Of a stretch of DNA of 12,789 nt, positions 8,006-12,789 are shown in pieces (the stretch's first letter is position 1; every line of letters starts with the position of its first letter). The DNA is from Tannerella sp. (GTDB lineage Bacteria > Bacteroidota > Bacteroidia > Bacteroidales > Tannerellaceae): contig JAITMT010000171.1 in assembly GCA_031277235.1 (NCBI GenBank), positions 1-12,789 of the forward strand, in the 5' to 3' direction. A program made the position numbers and the translations under genes. The notes under the pieces are model-generated. The model did no database searches. It saw only the letters and a list, made by a program, of their open reading frames with translations, and was not told the DNA's origin.

Positions 8006-8976
8006 TTGTTGATTACATCATTGAAGATTCCGGGATCAAAATAATCTTTATTGCCGAAAATCAGATTATAACAGGGCAGGGTTGTTGCCTGCCCGCAAAT
8101 ATCCAGCCAAAGTTGCGGGTTGTATTGCATCTGGATGTGGTTTCCCGACTGTATCAGCCGGGTATAGACACTCCCTTGAGAAACAGGCTGCAATGCCGAA
8201 GTCTTATTGGAAAAGTCCCGCCTTAACAAAAAGATTGCGCCTAATTTCTGATGATACAAAGGAGTGAATTGATGGATTTTGATAACATCCACAATGTCCT
8301 TCACGACTCTATTTGTTTTTGCGTTTTCGTTGACGATTTTTGCGGCATATAAAAAGGAATCCATGCAGAGTTCGCCGGTTTCATCGCGGGAAATAAAGGT
8401 TATATCGTCGCCCATATAGTCGAAACCCGCTTTACCCAAAAGGGTGCTGACGGTCGTTTTCCCATTGCCCGACTTCCCCAGAAAGAGATATGCCAAACCG
8501 TTTTTCGCAACACAGGAACTGTGCAGGCTGTATTTGCCATACATTGACAGGATACTGTGAATCAACAGAAAAACATAGATGTTTAACTTGGGTCTGTGAG
8601 ATTTCCCGAATAGGTTTTTCTTTTCCGCAAGATAGCACGCAGACAAATTTTCGCCGGGAATATGATGTATCAAAATATCCCTGCCTACGGCGATGAAACT
8701 TTCATTCGCGGCTTTGGAGTTATACCACACCGTACCGATATGGTATTCGGTATTGATAAATCCTTTCCAGACGGGCACAATATCCTCCGGCAAGTCAAAG
8801 TGCCCGTTTGAAAAAATGATGTCATGAACAGTTCCGCCTTTTTCGTAGGGCATGACATTTGTGTCTTTGTGATACGGGAATAACCTTTCCAGGCAATCCG
8901 TATCCGATTGATGGGCGGTTTGAAATCGAATTGTTATACCGGCAATTACAATTTCAAAATAGTCTTTACGTGGCAA
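8002..8976 (-). CDS. HPr-kinase-like protein (RiPP-associated serine kinase candidate)
   Basis: The protein has 324 residues and resembles the HPr kinase C-terminal fold found in lasso and other RiPP clusters. The P-loop is GKSGNGKT (167-174), preceded by LHSSCVAKNGLAYLF and followed by YMGDDITFI, where D190/D191 are the expected acidic residues. The N-terminal 130 residues lack the HprK N-terminal domain and instead resemble the companion domain of these cluster proteins. The start is probably TTG 8976 (MPRKDYFEI); no ATG lies nearby in frame, and the frame upstream is closed by the precursor stop only five codons before. It sits 12 bases after the precursor. In characterised lasso pathways such kinases phosphorylate a serine of the peptide; the five serines in this core are candidate sites, by inference. 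Confidence 0.87.
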   Translation of the reverse strand: MPRKDYFEIVIAGITIRFQTAHQSDTDCLERLFPYHKDTNVMPYEKGGTVHDIIFSNGHFDLPEDIVPVWKGFINTEYHIGTVWYNSKAANESFIAVGRDILIHHIPGENLSACYLAEKKNLFGKSHRPKLNIYVFLLIHSILSMYGKYSLHSSCVAKNGLAYLFLGKSGNGKTTVSTLLGKAGFDYMGDDITFISRDETGELCMDSFLYAAKIVNENAKTNRVVKDIVDVIKIHQFTPLYHQKLGAIFLLRRDFSNKTSALQPVSQGSVYTRLIQSGNHIQMQYNPQLWLDICGQATTLPCYNLIFGNKDYFDPGIFNDVINK

Positions 8977-8988
8977 TGTATCGAATTT

Positions 8989-9153
8989 TTAATAGTAATA
9001 ATACAGGGACACATAGTATAGAGACGAATAATACAGGGACGAATAATACAAATTGTAGTATCCCTCACTGCCCTGCACGGTATTCAATGCATCGTGCTTT
9101 TTCGTCCGGGGCTTTTCATACTTGCGTTTTACCGCTGTTGCGTTTTCGTTCAT
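8989..9153 (-). CDS. RiPP precursor peptide with tyrosine-rich YYSSL-type repeat core
   Basis: This is a 54-residue peptide starting at ATG 9153 and ending at TAA 8991-8989. The leader (about residues 1-31) is basic: MNENATAVKRKYEKPRTKK, then HDALNTVQGSEG. YEKP (12-15) resembles the YxxP element bound by the recognition protein in lasso leaders. The C-terminal 23 residues (32-54) are YYNL, YYSSL, YYSSL, YYVSL and YYYY: 12 Tyr, 4 Leu, 5 Ser, one Asn and one Val, with no Cys or Trp. It lies between the PqqD gene (19-base gap) and the kinase gene (12-base gap), on the same strand. I do not recognise the family. The leader boundary is not certain; Thr25 would suit a lasso-type -2 position, with cleavage after V26, while cleavage after G28 or G31 is also possible. 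Position, size, two-part composition and repeats together make a precursor call strong. Confidence 0.88.
   Translation of the reverse strand: MNENATAVKRKYEKPRTKKHDALNTVQGSEGYYNLYYSSLYYSSLYYVSLYYYY
9004..9048 (-). repeat. Three 15-base tandem units inside the precursor core
   Basis: Read on the minus strand the units are TATTATTCGTCCCTG, TATTATTCGTCTCTA and TACTATGTGTCCCTG. They encode YYSSL, YYSSL and YYVSL. The two YYSSL units differ only at synonymous third positions (C/T and G/A), whereas the third unit has a Ser-to-Val change. A shorter 12-base relative (YYNL) precedes them. Confidence 0.9.
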
Positions 9154-9172
9154 AATTTTAGAATTTGATGAT

Positions 9173-9442
9173 TTATACTTTATTGATTAATTTTTCAGAC
9201 AACCAATAGTTGATGATCTCTTTAATGTCCTGCGGAATGGAATCGCTGTTTTCCGGAAATTCCTCCTGCATCAACAGCGCCAACTCTTCCATTGTTTTGG
9301 CTTGGTCAACCCACTGCCAGATAAGACTTGAGGTATAGTTATTCGTGTAGTAATTGCCATTGTCCGTATTGACGGCTACTACCTTGTCTTTCAATAATTT
9401 CCAACTGATGTTGGAATTGATTTTGTAAACTGATTTATCCAT
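9173..9442 (-). CDS. Stand-alone PqqD-family RiPP recognition protein
   Basis: The protein has 89 residues from ATG 9442 (MDKSVYKINSNISW). It has the PqqD layout: N-terminal beta strands (YKINSNISWKLLKDKVVAVNTDNGNYY, given here in part as its key region, residues 6-32), then a small helix-turn-helix-like part (SSLIWQWVDQAKTMEELALLM, residues 38-58) and a C-terminal helix (DIKEIINYWLSEKLI). Such proteins bind the precursor leader through an edge strand and deliver it to the enzymes. It directly precedes the precursor gene. A TTG at 9451 would add three residues; the ATG is preferred. None of the four radical SAM enzymes has an obvious fused copy, so this protein may serve several of them. Confidence 0.9.
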   Translation of the reverse strand: MDKSVYKINSNISWKLLKDKVVAVNTDNGNYYTNNYTSSLIWQWVDQAKTMEELALLMQEEFPENSDSIPQDIKEIINYWLSEKLINKV

Positions 9443-9450
9443 AAGATACA

Positions 9451-9485
9451 ATTTATGATTTTAGATTTACGATTTTGGATTTATG
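9451..9485. repeat. Five tandem heptamers upstream of the PqqD gene
   Basis: On the plus strand the units are ATTTATG, ATTTTAG, ATTTACG, ATTTTGG and ATTTATG, an exact period of seven. They fill most of the 60-base gap between the second radical SAM gene and the PqqD gene, and end 8 bases before its ATG. The period equals that of the repeat beside uvrA, although the unit differs. They could alter spacing or RNA structure ahead of the recognition-protein and precursor genes. Confidence 0.8.
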
Positions 9486-9502
9486 TGTTTATAGGTAAGT
9501 AT

Positions 9503-10453
9503 TTAAACATTTTTTGCGTTAAGTATCATTTTTGCCAGACAACCGCCGTGGCAGGTACCCGGTTGCATCAGGTTGCATTCGAAGCAATTTTCCGTTCTGC
9601 CCAGGCGGCGGAGCGGCGCCCATTTTCTTTCAAAATGATTTTTTGCGTCCAGGTACGTTTCAAACCGGGAAAAATGTACGGATTCTTTTGTTGCCAGCGG
9701 CAGGCAATAGATACATTTTCCGTCCGGCGTAATATCCAGTCGCGAATAGCAACTTGAAGCAAAGCGGTTGCCGGTATCCCAGAGTATTCCCAATTGTTCG
9801 TCCGTAAAAATACAGGTCGGGATGCCACATTCGTAGTCTATTTTGATGCCGTATTTTTCGCACTCTTTTGCCAGTTCCACAAGTTTCCGGGCTACAACAG
9901 TATATTCGTCATCATCGAGGTAATAATTGGAGCCTGTTGCCGTGGGCAATACAAAACCGACTTTTATCCCTTTGTTCAAATGATACTCGTTGATCAGATT
10001 GATAGCCCAATCGTTGTTTTCTGCGTCGGGCATGATATTGAAAGTGATATTGGCTCTCGGTCCGAGCAGTTTCAATGCTTCGGTGATGCTGTCTTTCCGT
10101 GCTTCGTTCCAAGTTTCGGGCGGATTGACATTTACCACCCAGGTAACGGGTAAAATATTCATTTTTCCGGCATAATCCAATGCCTGTCCGGTTGCCAGAT
10201 TGGAAAAAACGGTAATGCGGAAATCGCGTGCGAGCAAATGTTCGACCATCCACTCGAAATCGGGATTCAGGGTCGGTTCTCCACCCATTAGATGGATGGT
10301 ATTGCGTTCGGGTGTTTTTTGAACCCAGGAAATAATATCGCTGAAAGTTTCCCGGGACATATTCAAGCCCGGCAATTTGGGCGACATGAAGTCCATACCG
10401 AAACAGTATGAACATTTGTAATTGCAATAATTTGTCAGCATTAAATTCGGCAT
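9503..10453 (-). CDS. Radical SAM/SPASM peptide-modifying enzyme, second of a tandem pair
   Basis: The protein has 316 residues from ATG 10453 (MPNLMLTNYCNYKCSYC). This start aligns with that of its upstream neighbour (MANLYLTHKCNRGCPFC), and I prefer it to the TTG at 10459. C10, C14 and C17 bind the radical SAM cluster and GGEP is at 57-60. The C-terminal cysteines are C209, C214, C235, C247, C250, C290, C293, C301 and C305, ending in the CxxCx7CxxxC pattern of SPASM domains with auxiliary clusters. Shared features with the neighbour, such as VGFVLPTATGSNYY versus VGVALPIYKGGNQY, mark a duplication followed by strong divergence. The gap to the upstream gene is two bases. The peptide reaction is unknown. 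Confidence 0.93.
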   Translation of the reverse strand: MPNLMLTNYCNYKCSYCFGMDFMSPKLPGLNMSRETFSDIISWVQKTPERNTIHLMGGEPTLNPDFEWMVEHLLARDFRITVFSNLATGQALDYAGKMNILPVTWVVNVNPPETWNEARKDSITEALKLLGPRANITFNIMPDAENNDWAINLINEYHLNKGIKVGFVLPTATGSNYYLDDDEYTVVARKLVELAKECEKYGIKIDYECGIPTCIFTDEQLGILWDTGNRFASSCYSRLDITPDGKCIYCLPLATKESVHFSRFETYLDAKNHFERKWAPLRRLGRTENCFECNLMQPGTCHGGCLAKMILNAKNV

Positions 10454-10455
10454 AA

Positions 10456-11403
10456 TCAAATGGATTTAAAACTTTTACAACCTCCTTCACATACTCTGCG
10501 CCTGTAATATTTGCAATCGCCGCATTCTTCAAAAATACCGGTCGTGTGGTTGAAATATTCATCCGTTTTCGCATTGAATTTTTGCACCAACTCTCCCACA
10601 TCTTTTGATTCCAGCACATTTTCGTGATGCAACTGAAAGAGCGGGAAACAATTCCAGGCTTTCAGTTTCGGTCCGATATCTATCGCCGCCCCGCACATGA
10701 ACGAAAAATTAACCCCGCAACGTTGCAGCGTGCCTATTTGTGTGGGCGTAAACATGCAGGCAACAAAACCGCAATCCATACCCAAAAGAACATTTCTTGC
10801 CAGGGCGTCCCGGGCAAATTGCACGAAAAACGCGGCTAACTGTTCGTATTGTTCTTTGGCGACATATTGATTCCCGCCCTTGTAAATCGGCAAGGCAACA
10901 CCCACCCGGATGGAACGGGTAAGCAGTTTGAACCGGTCTATCAGATCAAAAAGGAAAGTTGTATCGGCGTTCAAGTCCAATATGGTATAGGACAGTGAAG
11001 AAACGGCATTGAACTTCGAGAAAAACTGAACCAGATGTTCGTATTTTCCGTCGCTATAAGTATCTCTTGTGTCAACATTGACAATAAATTTTACAGGCAT
11101 GTTCAACGCATCAATATTCCTTATACTTGCAGGCATCGGATTTGTTGCGCTTGTGAAGATCTTGGGTCTGATATTGTTTTGCCACAACAGTTCCAGCAAT
11201 TCTCCCAGATGCGGATACAGAAACGGCTCCCCGCCAAGTATCCCGAACTCATGGAATTGATTGGGGAAATGGTTTATCAGCGTTTTTACTTCTTCCACCG
11301 TGAGAATTTCGTCAATATTACCCCCTCCCTCCCGAAATACTTTCCGGGCGAAACAGAAAGGACATCCTCTATTGCATTTGTGTGTCAGGTATAAATTTGC
11401 CAT
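10456..11403 (-). CDS. Radical SAM/SPASM peptide-modifying enzyme, first of a tandem pair
   Basis: The protein has 315 residues from ATG 11403. The radical SAM site C10, C14, C17 (CNRGCPFC) is at the extreme N-terminus, so there is no leading domain. GGEP is at 57-60. The SPASM region has C211, C216, C229, C237, C252, C294, C297, C305 and C309, with the terminal CxxCx7CxxxC shared by three of the four enzymes here. It begins 7 bases after the B2-like peptidase gene and ends 2 bases before its paralogue. A role in modifying the Tyr/Leu/Ser core is inferred from the cluster. The pair may act as a complex or in sequence. Confidence 0.93.
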   Translation of the reverse strand: MANLYLTHKCNRGCPFCFARKVFREGGGNIDEILTVEEVKTLINHFPNQFHEFGILGGEPFLYPHLGELLELLWQNNIRPKIFTSATNPMPASIRNIDALNMPVKFIVNVDTRDTYSDGKYEHLVQFFSKFNAVSSLSYTILDLNADTTFLFDLIDRFKLLTRSIRVGVALPIYKGGNQYVAKEQYEQLAAFFVQFARDALARNVLLGMDCGFVACMFTPTQIGTLQRCGVNFSFMCGAAIDIGPKLKAWNCFPLFQLHHENVLESKDVGELVQKFNAKTDEYFNHTTGIFEECGDCKYYRRRVCEGGCKSFKSI

Positions 11404-11410
11404 TTTAATT

Positions 11411-11665
11411 TTATTTTACGATCCAAAAACAATATTTGTTCGATTCTCCAATCTGTTCGAGCACCAGGGGGAGAACTTTATTTTTGAGTATAAAAGTTTT
11501 CCCGTTCCTGGTAAGCCAGGCGTGCCCGAAAGATTTTTGCGAGCATTGCATATAAATATTAATCCTGTAATCTGCTTTCCTGTCGAAAAAGGAACATATT
11601 CCGTACAAAAACAGGGAACGGTAATAACATTTATGTTTTAATATCTTTGGTATCTCTACTTTCAT
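11411..11665 (-). CDS. Minimal transglutaminase-like leader peptidase (lasso B2-type)
   Basis: The protein has 84 residues from ATG 11665. KCYYRSLFLYGI (from residue 12) followed by FGHAWLTRNGKTFI (46-59) matches the lasso B2 pattern of a catalytic Cys before RSL.LY and a catalytic His in HAW. C13 and H48 would be the active pair. Lasso B2 proteins are usually about 120-150 residues or more and also use an Asp some 12 residues after the His; here that position is Leu and there is no Asp after the His, N62 being the nearest polar candidate. An upstream TTG at 11683 would extend the protein by six residues but lies at the predicted transcription start. It is the first gene of the operon and is the only visible candidate for leader removal, since the ABC exporter lacks a peptidase domain. 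Confidence 0.75.
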   Translation of the reverse strand: MKVEIPKILKHKCYYRSLFLYGICSFFDRKADYRINIYMQCSQKSFGHAWLTRNGKTFILKNKVLPLVLEQIGESNKYCFWIVK

Positions 11666-11687
11666 CTGTTCAATCCGATTCAAAGTG

Positions 11688-11717
11688 CAAAGTTATAAAA
11701 TTTTCAGATTCGGGCAA
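11688..11717 (-). promoter_or_regulatory. Bacteroidetes-type promoter of the RiPP operon
   Basis: On the minus strand TAACTTTG (11695-11688) is an exact TAnnTTTG -7 box and TTG (11717-11715) lies 19 bases upstream. The predicted start of transcription near 11682 gives a short leader before ATG 11665. No comparable box was found in the gaps ahead of the PqqD gene or the precursor, so this promoter may serve the whole operon. Confidence 0.72.
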
Positions 11718-11751
11718 CCATTGCGGAGCGGTTAATACTTATTTCCTGTCT

Positions 11752-12789
11752 CTACTCAAACATATGGATGCAACTTTCGCAGACTGCCGAGCCTTGCGAC
11801 GTATCCTGCGCCTGCATGCGGGCAAAATAAGCGTCGTCCATCCTGAAACCCATAAGAGTCGCCATCGGACCGTTTCTCACATAATCCCTGTATTTTCGCG
11901 AATTGTAAAATACGTGGTTCGGCACTATAAAAGCCTTGCAGTCGCCCAACGGTCTGTTGCACACGTCGCATACGCCCAAACCGGTGTAGGGCGGGAAACT
12001 GCGCGGCGTTGGCGCTGTCGGAGCCACGTAGGGTTTGGACGGCGGCGAATAGGTGCGGACGGGCGCCGGGGCAACAACATTTTGCTCCGTTTGGGAGAGG
12101 AACGTCCCCGCCAGAACGATATACGCTACCGGCAAAAGCAGATAAAAATTGGCAAACACATTCTGATATACATAGACCGGCTCGCTTATATTCTGCATGC
12201 TGCCCATGCCGAAATAAATATTCCACAAAATGTACAAGCCCGAAAACAGGATTACCCACGTAGCCATGTTGCGAATGAGATTTCTGTTTTGCTGCGCAGA
12301 CAGGATATAGCCGGCAAACAGGACTATCGTCAAATAGAATATGATGTCAAGCAGGAAACGGATCGAATACCATCCGAAATGCAGTATGGACGGGTATCCC
12401 CCAACCAGCGTCCAAATCAGAAATATGGATACCGCCGCCAGCAACATGCTGATTGCATTCCTGCCCTTGCCGTGCATTCCGTACATCCGTTTTTCGTTCA
12501 GCAGCCCGATTCCCGCACTCAGCAGCAGGACGTAGCCTATTGCACAAGATATTTGCGAAAGCCAGAAAGTATTCATGCCAAAGGCAAAACCTTGCGTAAG
12601 CGGGGTTATGAACCCGAAAATAATCAGATGAATCATTGCGAAAATGGAGGCGACAATCAGCGCCACGCCCGCGCTTTTCAGTTTTGCCGCGTCGCTGAAA
12701 GTTTCCGGCGCGGTCTTGGGGTTCGGTCCGTATTGATTGTCTCCCGGCTGGCTGTCCGTGAGCATCAGCACCAAAAGCCAAACCTGACC
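11752..12789 (-). CDS. Membrane protein: end of a DUF805-like domain, six membrane segments, zinc-ribbon-like tail (5' end outside window)
   Basis: The frame is open from the right edge to TAG 11754-11752, giving 345 visible residues. The first visible residues, GQVWLLVLMLTDSQPGDNQY followed by GPNPK, look like the last helix and the G.N.YGPNP end motif of a DUF805 membrane domain, so I treat the gene as partial and not as starting at the TTG at 12774. About six hydrophobic segments follow (visible residues near 40-62, 75-97, 112-130, 143-163, 174-194, 210-232). A Pro-rich linker (236-270) leads to a tail with C274, C277 (CDVC), C284, C337 and C340 (CESC), a likely zinc site. The function is unknown. 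It is upstream of the RiPP promoter and probably not part of that pathway. Confidence 0.8.
   Translation of the reverse strand, partial: GQVWLLVLMLTDSQPGDNQYGPNPKTAPETFSDAAKLKSAGVALIVASIFAMIHLIIFGFITPLTQGFAFGMNTFWLSQISCAIGYVLLLSAGIGLLNEKRMYGMHGKGRNAISMLLAAVSIFLIWTLVGGYPSILHFGWYSIRFLLDIIFYLTIVLFAGYILSAQQNRNLIRNMATWVILFSGLYILWNIYFGMGSMQNISEPVYVYQNVFANFYLLLPVAYIVLAGTFLSQTEQNVVAPAPVRTYSPPSKPYVAPTAPTPRSFPPYTGLGVCDVCNRPLGDCKAFIVPNHVFYNSRKYRDYVRNGPMATLMGFRMDDAYFARMQAQDTSQGSAVCESCIHMFE

Larger units (their letters stand above)
3051..11665 (-). other. RiPP biosynthetic operon with four radical SAM enzymes and lasso-type accessory genes
   Basis: Ten minus-strand genes are packed with tiny gaps or overlaps. 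In order they are a B2-like peptidase, two radical SAM enzymes, a PqqD-like protein, the Tyr-repeat precursor, an HPr-kinase-like protein, two more radical SAM enzymes, an ABC exporter and a nucleotidyltransferase. Several junctions are 4-base ATGA overlaps (8002-8005, 6632-6635), and the longest gap is about 60 bases before the PqqD gene. The only recognisable promoter is at 11717-11688. By eye the region is more AT-rich than the flanking genes, which would fit acquisition by transfer; I did not calculate this. The co-occurrence of precursor, recognition protein, modifying enzymes, peptidase and exporter is the evidence for a RiPP pathway. Confidence 0.9.

Noticed and set aside
8992..9060. 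CRISPR-like or non-coding tandem repeat
   Set aside because: The units are 15 bases, contiguous, in frame and encode a regular peptide repeat between RiPP genes.
8859..9155. Plus-strand open frame of 98 codons across the precursor
   Set aside because: Its product (with repeated NNTGT pieces) only mirrors the repeat of the precursor gene, and all neighbours are on the minus strand.
9912..10619. Minus-strand frame of 235 codons spanning the junction of the two radical SAM genes
   Set aside because: It is in another frame of two genes with intact catalytic motifs and has no domain of its own.
9173..11403. PQQ or mycofactocin biosynthesis, suggested by PqqD and radical SAM proteins
   Set aside because: The other PQQ or mycofactocin genes are absent, and the precursor lacks the Glu-Tyr motif of PqqA and the C-terminal Val-Tyr of MftA.
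3051..11665. Standard lasso peptide cluster
   Set aside because: No asparagine-synthetase-like cyclase is present, and the core is a Tyr repeat without an evident ring-forming plan; four radical SAM enzymes are not part of the usual lasso set.

Overview
The window reads as part of a Bacteroidetes chromosome, most likely order Bacteroidales. The grounds are a protein with a type B sorting domain for the type IX secretion system, two promoters of the Bacteroidetes form (TTG, 19 bases, TAnnTTTG), short AT-rich leaders without clear Shine-Dalgarno sites, and heptamer repeats between genes. All supported genes lie on the minus strand, so transcription runs from high to low coordinates.

Layout in order of transcription. 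At 12789-11752 is the 3' part of a membrane protein: the end of a DUF805-like domain, six further membrane segments and a C-terminal CxxC zinc-ribbon-like tail. A promoter at 11717-11688 then drives a compact run of ten genes (11665 to 3051) that I read as a ribosomally made, modified peptide (RiPP) pathway. These are a very small transglutaminase-like leader peptidase (lasso B2 type), two tandem paralogous radical SAM/SPASM enzymes, a stand-alone PqqD-type leader-recognition protein, a 54-residue precursor peptide, an HPr-kinase-like protein, a third and a fourth radical SAM enzyme, an ABC exporter and a nucleotidyltransferase of the kind seen beside lasso-peptide genes. Next, a second promoter (2988-2959) precedes a secreted T9SS type B protein, followed by a lytic transglycosylase. 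An inverted heptamer repeat and the start of uvrA close the window.

The main discovery is the precursor at 9153-8989. Its last 23 residues hold 12 tyrosines arranged as YYNL, YYSSL, YYSSL, YYVSL and YYYY, behind a basic leader that carries a YEKP motif resembling the YxxP element of lasso leaders. The cluster therefore joins lasso-type accessory proteins (recognition protein, B2 peptidase, kinase, nucleotidyltransferase, exporter) to four radical SAM enzymes, with no asparagine-synthetase-like lasso cyclase in the window. I do not recognise this combination as a described RiPP class.

Proposed flow (inference): the PqqD protein binds the leader at YEKP and presents the peptide to the radical SAM enzymes, which alter the Tyr/Leu/Ser core. 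The kinase and nucleotidyltransferase may phosphorylate the core serines and extend the modification. The B2-like peptidase removes the leader and the ABC transporter exports the product.
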